From Phragmites australis (Eukaryota > Streptophyta > Magnoliopsida > Poales > Poaceae), in NCBI RefSeq assembly GCF_958298935.1, contig NC_084924.1:372001-436000 (forward strand): a stretch of 64,000 bases of DNA, read 5' to 3'. Shown piece by piece: positions 11,848 to 23,400 of the stretch; position 1 is the first letter of the stretch; every line of letters starts with the position of its first letter. The notes beneath the pieces were generated by a model. The model had not been told where the DNA came from. It saw nothing but the letters and a program-made list of their open reading frames with translations, and did no database searches. Position numbers and translations under genes: made by a program.

Positions 11848-14736
11848 TTGCAATAAGACACATTGGCACCGATTCACACCATGACTGCAAGGGTTTTGTC
11901 TGAGCGCGAGTGACAGAGTACAAGTGATTTTTTTGCAATTTTTTTGGAGGAGGTATGCTTGTTGGGGCGCATTAGACTGACAAGTGAATGTGTTTTTGGC
12001 GGTCAGGTAAGATTTTGCTTTGCCTTGTTATTAGGTGTAGTGTGCAAGGTATCAGGTGGTTGGTGAAAAAAGCTGAAACAGAAGACAGCCAAGTAAAGGT
12101 GGTATGTGGAGGCATCAAAGATGATTAGGGGGGAAACATGGAACCAAAAAAAAAGGTGGAAAAAACCCGACAGAGTGCCAAGTTATTAGCCCCAGGCCCC
12201 TGTGGGCAGCTTGCTTAATATGCGATTTCTGACTGCCCTTGTTTTATTGGGGGGCTATATCGGTCCGAACTAGTTGTTGAGTTTTCCCATAGGATGTAAA
12301 AACCTCCAATTTTTTATGGAGGATCTGAACTTTCTCACTCGGAGAGTCAGGGAGTTGCCTTGGATCTTGTGCTACCTGTGACCTGTTTGGTGGATGATTC
12401 TGTTTTTTTTTTTAATTCACATCTCCTGTGGCACATGCATACATATTGTCATTGCTTTTTGGTTGCTGCGGTGGATTAGTGGTGCCTTGATCTAGGGAGT
12501 CTCTCCTGGCTTGAGTCTCTTCTGCTACTCCCCACGCGTGGGCCTCAGCGAAAGCTGTTTGGGTCACCAACTATTGCTGGAATTAGAACGGGTTTGTTTG
12601 AGACGGCGATGTACCAGTCCATTTTGAGATTGCAATGATGAGATGCAGTTGGTGTTCCGTGGAACAAGTGAAACGAAGCTTAATGGCTGTGGGCTATGCT
12701 ACGGATGACTATGCTATTTGTCACTGACTGGTCCTGCCCATCACTCTCTCTCTCTCTCTCTCTGCCAGGCTACATCTCTGGCAGCATGACAAGCCACTTA
12801 CTTGTAGTCTGCGAGCAAACAGGATGAACGGATAGATAATCAGCTGGCAGCACACAACGGTAGTCTGACAACTAACACTTGCTTGATCGGTGAGCCATTA
12901 ATTTAGTACATCATCCTGTCGAGCAGCATGTACTGTACGTACCTTTGCTACTCTGTCAATGTATATACTACATATACATATGTATGTAACTGCATCTTAT
13001 CGACAGACAGATTCGTGTTTTAGATGGATCCTGTCAATGCATGCATGTACGGTATGGATACAGTGTTCGTCGATACGACCACCAGCCCTCTGAATCCAAG
13101 GAACGCAGCAGATGAGACAGATGCCATAGGGCAACATCAATGTATATGGATCAACCGATCCATATGGGTAGGATCTAGTGTAGGTGATAGTAGTTACGGT
13201 AAATAGCACATTATTTACGTTTAGGATAGGAAATAAGATGAGGTCTATTTTGTATTAAAAAATTAGAGAGAAATACACATTTTATTTTTTATAGACCGTT
13301 CATATGCATATGGTTAGCTCATGTTATATGAACGGTTCTTACAATAGTTATAAGTAACTTTAAGATGCTATATAGATCAACTTTTTCACATTGTGGTTGC
13401 CCTTACGGTACGGGTTCCTGTGATGCATGTGCACTGCCTTTAATTTCCCTTACCTTTTTGTTTTCTTTGTGGAATAAGTAATAAAGGCAAATCATGCACC
13501 GCACAGCAAACCAATAATTATATACTATATTGCTGCTTGCTTTTCGCCATATGCGTCTTTTGTCTTTTCTACCCTGGAGGACTACTAGACCAGCCAGGAG
13601 GGATTCGTCATTATTTTTCAGAGTCGATGCATCTGCCCGTCATCAACACCGATTACTAGCAGTACAGTAACATTTTTTTTTCTCCTTCTTTTTTAAAGTC
13701 AGCCTGTGGACGACTATATTAAAAAGAGTAGCAGGATGATATCAGGCCTTCAGACCGGGCCTAAGACCAAAACATGGAAATTTTTTTTGGGAAACATACA
13801 AAGCGAGGCTTGAATAAAACAGATTAAGATGAGATTTCTGGGCTATCTCTAAGAGTTGCTAAAGTATGGGCACTCACCATTCCTCGGACCATGACCTCTT
13901 CTAACAGAATGGATTGAATTCAAGTTCTAGATTTGATATGGATATTTATATTTTTTTAAAATTAAATTTAAAAAACAGTACATATACATATAGATGTGTT
14001 CAGTAGTTAAAATGTGTAACCGTGCTAGGTGAGGTTAGCCCTCCAATCGGTTTAGACGTGTGCTAAAAATCTACCCCAAGTGGATGGGCGACTCGTGTGC
14101 TCAAGAAAAATTTAGCGACAGAATGAGTGTTTCAAATAGTATCGATCACAACAATATTTCAGATGTCATGTAAAGAATTAGATGTGAGGTGCCGATTGTT
14201 TCGACGTCGTTGCCGTACGTCAGTAGGCTAGCTAAATTAAGGATCCATGCATGGAAACTACAGTACGCTATGCTATGCTATGCCCGCCTCAATTTGATGC
14301 GCTTGAATTCCTTTTTTATCATTGATTGATTAATTATGGTCACCTGCATGCACACTTGTTTTAATTAAACCAGTGCATGCATTTGTTTTTTAATAAATAA
14401 ATAAAATCACCTATCGAGTAGGATATGGTATGTGATCATCCAACCAACCGATGGATTAATTGTGGTAGCTCGCTCGACAGTACAGTAGAGCGACCTGTCA
14501 CTCGGATCTCTCAACAGCTCACCTTTAATATGTCAGCAGTCGCACGTAATCAATGTAATTTCGGCGGCTTGGCTAGCGCATACATACATACAATATATAT
14601 TAAGTGCTGAGAAAACAAGTAGGGAAGTAACTTGATTTATATATGATACGGTATTAATAACAGTTGATATGTCTTGATTTTGATTAATATGTTTTGTGGA
14701 TGTTTGTTTTTGTTTATATCTAACTCGAGTTAGTAG
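11848..14736. other. intergenic spacer downstream of LARP
   Basis: The first several hundred bases are probably the 3' UTR of the La-related gene. A (CT)n run lies near 12746-12762. The rest is AT-rich spacer with no frame I recognise and no clear repeat boundary. Confidence 0.4.
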
Positions 14737-16668
14737 TGTTTGGAATTGATAAATTCTTTTTTGTACGTTGAAAAATTACACACATCGGAAGTTCCGGTGT
14801 GTGCAATGTATACTCGTTGGACTATTTCTTGCAGAGAATAATTGGAGATCAATGCACCGGAAGGTCTGGTGAGTGTGGTGGCTACACCAGAAGATATCAC
14901 CGAAGCATTTTTAGTGCTAAAGCAGAAATGAAAGCAAACACCGAATGGTTTGGTGGTGGACTTTGAGAGCGCTGGAATATTTTCTGCAGAGAGGAGATTT
15001 TTAACGCCAAGTTTGATTATGTACGCCGGATAGTCTGGTATTAAGATTGTTAACATTGGAGAATGGACCAGACTTTTTGTTGCAAAGAGGTTGCAGAATG
15101 GTGGTTCAGTGGATTGACACACACCGGATTATCCGGTGATGGACATAAGATCATCAGAAGCTTTTATCGTACCTTTTCTTGAAAGCAAAGTTTTTTTCTA
15201 GAATAGATAGTGTTACACTCAACGGATGGTACGATGTTTAGGAGCAGAACACATCGAAATATCCGGTGTTCACATCTTCTGCAGGATGTGCTCTGAGTTG
15301 AAGTTTTTGATTTTTGTGCTAACCTGGAGATGTTTTGTAGTATGAAAAAATGTGTTTGCTTGTTTTAAGGTATGCAAGTGACGGATGCAACTTGATGGTC
15401 AACGGCGGGTGATCGGGGTTAAGCAGGTGTTTGATTCTGAACGATCAAGGAGGGCTGGGTGGAGTCAAGAGTGATCCTAACTGTACACATTAAGGTTAAG
15501 CAAAATATGAAATGGATGATGAAGATGGCGTGTTGATAAAGTCAAGCGAAGGGGATATCGGTGCAAGTGGCAAAGTGACCTAAGGGATCGGGAGCTGGAG
15601 AGACTTGCCGGCGGTCAAGATCGCAAGACGGAGGACACTCGTCATCATCGGAGTGCTTGCTTCATATGGAAGCAAGTGGCGGCTAGTCACGCTTTGAGAA
15701 GCATGTTAGGATTTCACAGTTTGGCCTCAAACCATGGGAGGACTGGAGGAGTACGTGGCATCATCGCGAAGTTTGCGTCGAGACGAAGCTAAGTCGTAAA
15801 GGCGTCGTGGCCGTCCAATGAATGGAGAAGAAAATAGATTAAAATGTCCTCAATGGCAGGTACAAGTATACTATAAGAGAGGAATATTTAGGAAAAAAGT
15901 TAAGAAACTTATGGATCAAATTTTCTAAGCCTATAAATAGAGATGTAGGGCTATGAAAGAGGATGAACCATCTATTTGAGTCACTTATGCCACCCATGTA
16001 AGAGTATTATGCTAGGGTTTTAGAGTAGATGAAGGATGAGTGTTTAGCTTATGTATTATATGAGAGTTTTGAGTGAATAATATTTGTATCTGTTTAAAAT
16101 AGAGCTGATATCTTTGAGTAATAAAGTTTATATTTTTGTATATGCTTGAATTCCCTTCTTCTAATTTTTCTCTATTGGTTCTCTTTGAGTAATTTTTTGA
16201 TGTTTTGTTGTGATTTTCATTTTGGTTTTTGTCCTGAATTTTCAGCACTTTGTGAAGTCATTCTTATTATTGTTAGAGGCATAAAAATCACATACAAGTG
16301 TATACTCATAGGTGTTGAACTCCCTTGTCTCTAGATCATCAACCGATGATCTTATCTTTGATTTTTGAATCTTCCTTCTCAAGTTTCAAATTTTTTGTGT
16401 GGAGATGAGTTATGAATTGGTTTGTTGTGGAATCTAGTGTTTGATTCCAACCATGAGACCCACTTTTGATTGGATCTTCAAGTTCGGTTTTTGAATTCTT
16501 TGAGTTTTTGTTTTGTTCTGGACGGATCTTTTGTTGAGCTCTGTGTTTTGTGGTACGTTTAGTTCTTTAGGTACGTTGGGTGATAAAATAGGAGAATATC
16601 ATCTATTTCGGAAGAAATTTGTTGATGCGCCTATTCACCCCCCTCTAATCGTCATTCTCGGTCCTACA
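14737..16668 (+). mobile_element. single LTR of an LTR retrotransposon (solo LTR or remnant)
   Basis: The segment opens TGTTTGG and closes CCTACA, an LTR-style TG..CA frame. It contains many near-palindromic CCGGA..TCCGGT words (14780-15270), a strong TATA box (TATAAATA, 15932-15939) with no coding frame, an AATAAA-like signal near 16119, and the 3' phrase GCGCCTATTCACCCCCCTCT characteristic of a common grass LTR end. No internal gag-pol is adjacent, so it is a solo LTR or a truncated element. I could not find matching 5-bp target duplications. The palindrome AACTCGAGTTA flanks it on both sides (14722 and 16680 regions). Confidence 0.65.
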
Positions 16669-17036
16669 CGTGTCTAGTTTAACTCGAGTTACTGTTGTAA
16701 CATCCTCAGTTACAATTCAAAAAATAGTTGAGTTACAATCCATAAAATAGGGAGTTACAACTAGATGTAAATAAAAAAATGAGTCGCAATAGCGTTATAG
16801 GTGAACGTAACTCCTAGTGAATTTCTTACCTAATGATATACCACCTAAGGAACACGATTATAATTATAGTATAATCTAAAACGTAATTCTTTTCTCATAT
16901 TGTAATTTTGTATTTCTGGATGCGCGGTTATAACTGATCTACCTAGTAAATTGTAACTGACAGTTTTTTAAATTGTAATTAGGAATGACGTAACAGTAAA
17001 CTATAGAATAAACTCTCTCTCTCTCTGTGTATATTA

Positions 17037-17040
<4 letters not shown>
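16669..17040. repeat. AT-rich repeat with recurring GTTACAA words
   Basis: Words such as GAGTTACAA and GTTGTAAC recur between about 16680 and 17000, suggesting a DNA transposon or other degenerate repeat. No boundaries could be fixed. Confidence 0.3.

Positions 17041-17086
<46 letters not shown>
17041..17086. repeat. (AT)23 microsatellite
   Basis: 46 bases of uninterrupted AT dinucleotides, preceded by a (CT)n run at 17012-17026. Confidence 0.95.
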
Positions 17087-17090
<4 letters not shown>

Positions 17091-17463
17091 TACTACTCTA
17101 CAATTCAAGCTTGCTTGCTAAATAAATGCTACCAGACTCATGAATAAATAATCCATCTTTTGTAACTTGTATAAATAAAGGGGCCGGGCAACAAGGTGAT
17201 TCAATTTATTTTTTTAATTTTTATGTACGAGTCTAAAACCAAATACGTTTGGGATGGAAGGGAGTGGAGGGGAGTATATGAGTTTGTTTAATCAGGACGT
17301 CGGCCTAGGAGATCGATCAAATAAAAAGTGCTAGTGCTGGCTGGCTAGCTAGCTGACCACAAGACGGCACGAGAGAGCAGTACGTACAGTATATACGTAG
17401 CTAGCAGCTAGGTTGTCCAGAGAGAGACATCTATCCGTCAAGCGATCGATCGAGCCTGTACCT

Positions 17464-17471
17464 TATTATAT
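17464..17471 (+). promoter_or_regulatory. TATA box of the GDSL gene
   Basis: TTATATAG lies about 75 bases before the chosen ATG. Because it falls inside the longer upstream open frame (which would start at 17413), it argues for the start at 17545. Confidence 0.5.
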
Positions 17472-17544
17472 AGCACTAGCAGCTAGACTAGTAGTCCCTC
17501 CCGCCTTGTACGCGTCTGCAACCTGGAGTACTAAGCTATTGTCC

Positions 17545-20500
17545 ATGCACACTACTAGGAGCATGTCGGCGCTCGCGGTGGCGGTGTCTCTGCTGCTACT
17601 GCTGGCGGCGAGGTGCCATGGGTACCAGTACAACGCGACGCAGGGGCCGCTGGTGACGGCGGTCATCGTCTTCGGCGACTCCATCGTCGACCCCGGCAAC
17701 AACAACGGCCTGCTCACGCTCATCAAGGCCAACCATCCACCCTACGGCAAGGACTTCTTCAACCATGAGGCCACCGGACGATACTCCAACGGCCTCATAC
17801 CCACTGACCTCATCGGTACGTCTACTGTCTAGTATACAAGTCACGCCACCGAAAATCGCGCCACGTTCAGTCGATGAGAATGGACGAACTACGGCAAGCT
17901 TAGGTTTCGGGATTATCAGGGATGTCAGGGATCGGGAGGTTCCATCGATATCGAGCTTAGAGCGAGGTCGTTGGGCCGGTGGACGGTGCCGATAGTAGGA
18001 AAGCGTAAAAATAGATTAGTTAGTATGGTAAGCGGTGACGGCAGAGCAGTCAGAGATAATTGGAAGTGAGGGTGAGTAACAACCCATGCATGGATGAAAC
18101 TCGTTGACGGAAAAGGTAAAAAAAAAAACACATCAAGGATAGCAACTCCCATACAAGTACCCTCGCTAGCTCCTTCTAAAGATATACTAGTACATTGCTA
18201 GCAGTTTTAATTAAAGAAGTGTCATCTTAGTAAAGAAAAGTAGTGTTCAGCTTCTGCATGGAGTACTATTCTAGTCATACTATATATTTATGAGTATATG
18301 CACAGCATGGAGTAAATTGCACTGACAAAAATACAGACTCGAGCGCGCTTGATGAGGAGACCATATGCATGAATAAATGCGTGCAGCATTTTCAACAGAG
18401 GAGGATAAGCTATAGTTTATGCGTGATGGATTGATTCAATGTTGGAGGAGTACAATACTAGTAGTCGTACGTACTGGTAGCAGTGCACAGAGGTCATAAT
18501 TTTTTTAGAGTTTCCAGAGAGGTTATAATTTCAGTGTTATTCAGTTCTGCATGCATGTGCAAATCGCAATGCTTTTCAGTTGTGATGCAGGCAGGGGGAA
18601 AACAGGGTAATTATCTTAATTAATTGGTAGCCTGTAACGAATTATCTTCCCACAATAATCAAATATATGCGTGGTCGATCATATAAACGTCAGTCGGACC
18701 ATGCGTCTCGCGTGCATGCCAACAAAGTAGCAATCTTGGTACCGTGATTGAATCGGTAACATGTCCATCGCGTGTTCAGTCGTTGGGGCTGCTTCATTCA
18801 TTACGTTTTTGGCGGGACAACGTAACAAATCATGCATCTAGATGAGTGACGAGCTGGACACAGAGGGAAAAAGCACAAAGGAATATGGCTGGCTGGCTAT
18901 ATATAGATCCAATATTTCAGTTTGCACTTTTATAAAACAAGTGTTTATCTCTGCTAACTGTAGTCTCGTGCCATGCAATAATACTAACAATTCAGATTTC
19001 CTAGTGGTTATTAGGCCTGATATCACATACGTTGAACATGCATGGTAACAAGAGCGTGTTGTGGAAATGTGCATATATTTTGTTCTCTGCTTCTTTCAGC
19101 ATGCGTGCAGTATCCGTTCTGACAATTAATGTAAGTGGTGGATCCAGAAACGTACTCAGCAGTTCACAGTAGATCTGCATATATGGACTGGACCAGCCAA
19201 TTTTACTAGTAATTAACCTTAACTTGTACTAGGAAACTAAATAAAAAGGGTGGTCCATTATATTAATTAATTTCTCTCTCTAGATGGTCCACTAGTACAG
19301 TTCACAGGTTCTGCTCACTAGTCAGCCTATGAGTAGACAGACGGATGGCTAGCTGCTGGAGTGGGACTGAAAACTGCTTCTGCTGCTGCTGCTGGAGAGT
19401 GCCATTTGCTACATCTTCCCTTTTCCAATGTACTACCACCTGACCAGCCGGTTGCTCATTTAATTATATCTGCGCATTATATTCATGCACCAACTAATTT
19501 ACCAACTGCACTAGTAATTAATATTAAGAAACAGAGTAAATTTTATAAAACTATAACTATTTATATACAACTATTGCAAAACTATAACTTTTAAAATGAG
19601 TTTCATAAAACTACAAGTATTTGTGACTCTAGTAACACAAAACTACATTTTTAAACAAAACTATAACTATTTTGCAAATGGTTGTAGTTTTATAAAATTT
19701 ACTCTGAGAAATAAGTTTTCAATGAATACATATATTTTACTAGTTTATTAAGATCTCCAATCTCCCAAAAGAATTTATTGTCCCGCATAATCATCTAGGA
19801 TTGTTTTCTTCTATAAAAAGCAAGCTTCTTCTCTTTTATTTTTAAATTATTTATTACATAATCGTTTTTTATGTGGACATCTAATTAATATCTAATGTAT
19901 ACATACACACACACGGAAAACACATGCATTCAATATATGCATCTACCTTAGCTTGTACTTTCTGGTCATAAGTATATTTATAAAATTCATTGAGTTTGAG
20001 GTATTATAAAAATATTTTTCAAAACAAATCTACTCATATAATTTCAAAGTTTTCAAACTAAATACTTTAAAAACCATTGTTAATCAAAGTTTTAAAAATT
20101 TATCTAAAACTTTTTCAAAATATCATGTATTTATGATCGGATAGTGTTGCACTAAGTACGTAGTGAAATGAAGGATGAATATATATACTGTCAATTAATT
20201 TGCACTTGATTAATTATATTTCAGCCCAGGGGCTTGGTGTCAAGCAGCTGCTTCCGGCGTACCTGGGCGTGGATCACAGCCCGGAGGACCTCCTCACCGG
20301 CGTCAGCTTCGCGTCCGGCGCCACCGGCTTCGACCCTCTCACCCCGGTCGTGGTGGTATGTAGTATCATCAATCATGGCCGGGCCGGGTTTCCAGTTTCG
20401 TTTCGCTTCCACCTTATTAGAATCTAATAATCTGCATGCTTCGTTGGCCAGAGCGTCATCTCGCTGGAGCAGCAGCTGTCCTACTTCGACGAGTACCGTG

Positions 20501-21138
20501 GCAAGCTGGTGGACATCGTCGGCGAGGAGGAAACGGAGAAGATCATCGAGGGATCGCTGTTCGTGGTGTGCGCGGGGACGGACGACGTGGCCAACACCTA
20601 CTTCACCACGCCCTTCCGCAGCGTGGAGTACGACATCCCCAGCTACGTGGACCTGCTCGTCTCCGGCGCCGAGGCCTTCCTCAGGAAGGTGAGCTCCAAG
20701 GGCGCCAGGAAGATCGGCTTCGTGGGGATGCCGCCGGTGGGGTGCGTGCCGTCGCAGCGGACCGTGGGCGGAGGCCTGAGACGGGAGTGCGAGCCAAAGC
20801 GCAACCAGGCGGCGCAGCTGTACAACGCGAGGATCCAGGACATGATCGGCGGCCTGAACGAGGAGCCGTCCTTCACCACGCTCGTCGTGTATATGGACAT
20901 CTACCGCATCCTCGACGACCTCATGGAGAGGGGACAGAGGTACGGCTTCACGGAGACCACCAAGGGGTGCTGCGGCACGGGGATGATCGAGGTGACGGGG
21001 CTCTGCGACAGCAGGTTCGTCTCCGTCTGCGACGACGTCTCCCAGCACGTCTTCTTCGACAGCTACCACCCCACCGAGCAAGCGTACAGGATCATCGTCA
21101 ACGACATCTTCGACAACTACATCCAAGTAATCATGTGA
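17545..21138 (+). CDS. GDSL esterase/lipase, EXL-type, secreted
   Basis: Three exons: 17545-17815, 20225-20355, 20452-21138, giving 362 residues. Residues 7-26 form a hydrophobic signal peptide (ALAVAVSLLLLLAARCHG), so the protein should enter the secretory pathway. Block I is VFGDSIVDPGNNN with catalytic Ser46. Block III reads AGTDD where many family members have G-x-N-D; the Asp is usual for EXL proteins. Block V is DSYHPTEQAY with catalytic Asp337 and His340. The ASGATGFDPLTP phrase also places it with EXL lipases, known from pollen coat and anther. The expected reaction is ester or lipid hydrolysis in the cell wall or coat; the substrate is unknown. A second in-frame ATG at 17563 is possible. 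Intron 1 is 2.4 kb and carries a MITE. Confidence 0.93.
19532..19706. mobile_element. 175-bp MITE with 5-bp target duplication
   Basis: Terminal inverted repeats of about 25 bases: the left end starts CAGAGTAAATTTTATAAAAC and the right end is its near-perfect reverse complement, ending CTCTG. AGAAA flanks both sides (19527-19531 and 19707-19711). It lies in intron 1 of the GDSL gene. There is no coding capacity, so it needs an outside transposase. Confidence 0.85.
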
Positions 21139-21523
21139 TCGAAGAGAACGATCGGGATATTATGCATTCAATGCATCTATATATATACTAATTGCATTGC
21201 ATGCATCAGGGATCAATTAATCATCCATTCATCCATAGAGTTATCTATTTATCTATTTATTTATTATCAAGGCAAGGCAACAACGCTGGCTCATCGTATC
21301 CGGATGTTTGCTACTCCAAGATATTGTTAATCGATAAGTACAATTGTTTGCTACTCCATTTGAGATCGGTCTGAGACACTGGTATCAGCAAGATGAAGGG
21401 TTTTTTTTTAGAGCAAGTGTGTATGTATGAAGATGAAGCTGTGATGATTGTCGCGCGGTTTCTACATGTACTGCCCAAATGGGCTACGAGATCTTGGCTT
21501 GGGCCAACGCGGATGCGGCATAA
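21139..21523. other. GDSL 3' flank
   Basis: 3' UTR and spacer with short ATTT and CATC repeats. No gene seen. Confidence 0.4.
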
Positions 21524-22104
21524 GGGATTGTTTGGTTTTTTGACCTTAGGAAGCCTTACCAAATATTGTCTATGAGCAAGACCAAAATTAGAAAAAAAAA
21601 ATATTTGGTTGGTGAATAAGTCAAAAATAAGTGCAATGCTAAAAGAAAGTATTTGGATTGCGGCCATACGAAAATTTGCTAAAAGTATACGTATGACACA
21701 TGGGTCCCACGTGTCATTGATTTTTCGTACAAAAACATAGTCAACATGAATCTTTTTTTGTAGATTTAATTGCTACGGGTACAATGGTATAAATGGATCA
21801 TCGATTGGACATCAGGTTTAGAAGATATGACCTTTTAAACTTATTGCTAAACCCAAAAGGTGTTTTTAATGCTTCCAATCACCTACTACTGATACCTCAG
21901 CGAGAGCTTGTATGTAGCCAGGCTAAAATTGGGACGAGCATTTTGCTTGCCCAGGAATCAGTTAGCGTTTTGCTTGCTTTGCACTGCTCCCTGCCAAATT
22001 TTAATTGGTTAATCAAATATTAGTTACCATAGTGGTAGCCAAATCTGATCAAATTTTAGTCTAGTTTGCAAAGGCTGACAACCAAACAGGGGCCGAACAG
22101 CCCC
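21524..22104. mobile_element. Tourist/PIF-Harbinger-like MITE, copy A
   Basis: The left end GGGATTGTTTGG and the right end CCGAACAGCCCC are inverted repeats, with TAA directly on both sides (21521-21523 and 22105-22107). A 3-bp TAA/TTA duplication is the hallmark of Tourist-like elements. An inner inverted GTTTGGTT/AACCAAAC pair adds to the terminal structure. The length is 581 bp with no coding capacity. It shares interior blocks with the element at 38288-38815 (for example TTTTGTAGATT.AATTG.. followed by ACAAT.GTA.AAA.GGAT). Confidence 0.7.
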
Positions 22105-23316
22105 TAAGTCTTCACCTCCGCGGCCCATTCTAATCGAGAAGGAAGGAAATATCGAGATCGAACCTAAATTGGGCTTACGATTTGTAGGCCAAGCCCAATT
22201 GCAAAGTTCCCCAAACGGCCACACAGCACCTGCACTGCATAGATCGCCATGCCCATGCAGAGAGAGAGAGAGAGAGAGCTGCTTGGACTTTCAGTGTCAC
22301 TGAATGATAGACTGGTAACTGATTAACTTGTTCTGCACTGTGTCCTTTTCACATCAGGCTTTTGCCGATTCCTTCTCATCCAACAGTTTGTCAGGAAAAA
22401 ATAGCAAAATTTCTGCCCCCCCTTCTTTTCTGGCGGCAAAAGCAACTGACCAAAGCTAGCCAAGAAAAGTAACTGGTTGCCTACCTCATGACCTCGACTT
22501 TTCCCCCCCTAAAAAGAATTGTTGATACTACCAAACTGCGTCAACATCCAACACCTGATCATGCATGCACTAGGAGTCTGCAGACAAGTCTCAAGAAAGG
22601 AAAGTAATGATAAACTAGCAACAACTGAAGCTGCACATGTAAAGGTTGCAACAGAAATCCGAGGCTTGCAAGCAACTTTCGGTACCTGTAGTGTAGTGTG
22701 TGTACCATATATTTGATTCGATTCGATCTGGTAGTGCAGATGTGTAGTGTATTAAACTGCATGCGCGCGGGGAATTCCTTGCAGAAAAGAGGAGCGTGTG
22801 GGTTGTGAATGTGAACATTGAACTTGCTCGATGTAGCCATATACAGCTAGTGCTCTCTGTTGATTTCTTGGTTTGGTTGCTAGCTAGCTAGATGCAAACA
22901 GAAAGAGAAAGGAAATGACTGAAAATAAATAAATTTGCCAAAAGGAGCAGGAGTCCAATTATTTTCGCCTTTCTCTGTCTCAGTGGAGAGGGATGGTGAG
23001 GCCATTCGCGCGCATTGCTGCTCAACGACGACGACGCTTGGCTTGGGGTGGGCATGGCAGGCCCAGCATTGGTGTCATTCAGATCAGGCAAACACCAAAT
23101 TAAAGTAGTGCTTCTCCATTGTGGCATGCAGTAAATTAAAGTAGTAGACAAAAGTATGCATGTCAAGAGATTGAATTGAAGCAACTTAAGCATAGTGGTA
23201 GTATGCATGCCATCGATCCTAGCTACAGATCCAAATGAACGTCGAATGCGTGCACGACACCTCAGGCCGTTGCTTGTGCTCCTCTGTCCTTTTCCAAGCA
23301 AACCGTATCAGTTGCA
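22105..23316. other. spacer and MATE upstream region
   Basis: A (GA)n run lies at 22259-22278. The rest is spacer and the upstream region of the MATE gene, with no gene recognised. Confidence 0.4.
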
Positions 23317-23367
23317 ATGGATGATGATGTGTCGCCCGAGGCGATCGAGCACCATAAGTATGTGTAA
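23317..23367 (+). promoter_or_regulatory. uORF of 16 codons upstream of the MATE gene
   Basis: An ATG opens a short frame (MDDDVSPEAIEHHKYV then TAA) that ends 33 bases before the main ATG at 23401. If transcription starts upstream, this frame would be met first by scanning ribosomes and could lower translation of the transporter. No conserved uORF family was recognised, so regulation is inference. Confidence 0.4.
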
Positions 23368-23400
23368 CCACACTCTGCAGACACGGCAGGCGAGTTTGCC

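Noticed and set aside
20221..21126. 301-codon minus-strand frame
   Set aside because: Antisense shadow of GDSL exons 2 and 3, caused by high third-position GC in grass genes.
20436..21191. 251-codon plus frame overlapping the GDSL gene
   Set aside because: Out-of-frame shadow; the other frame has the catalytic motifs.
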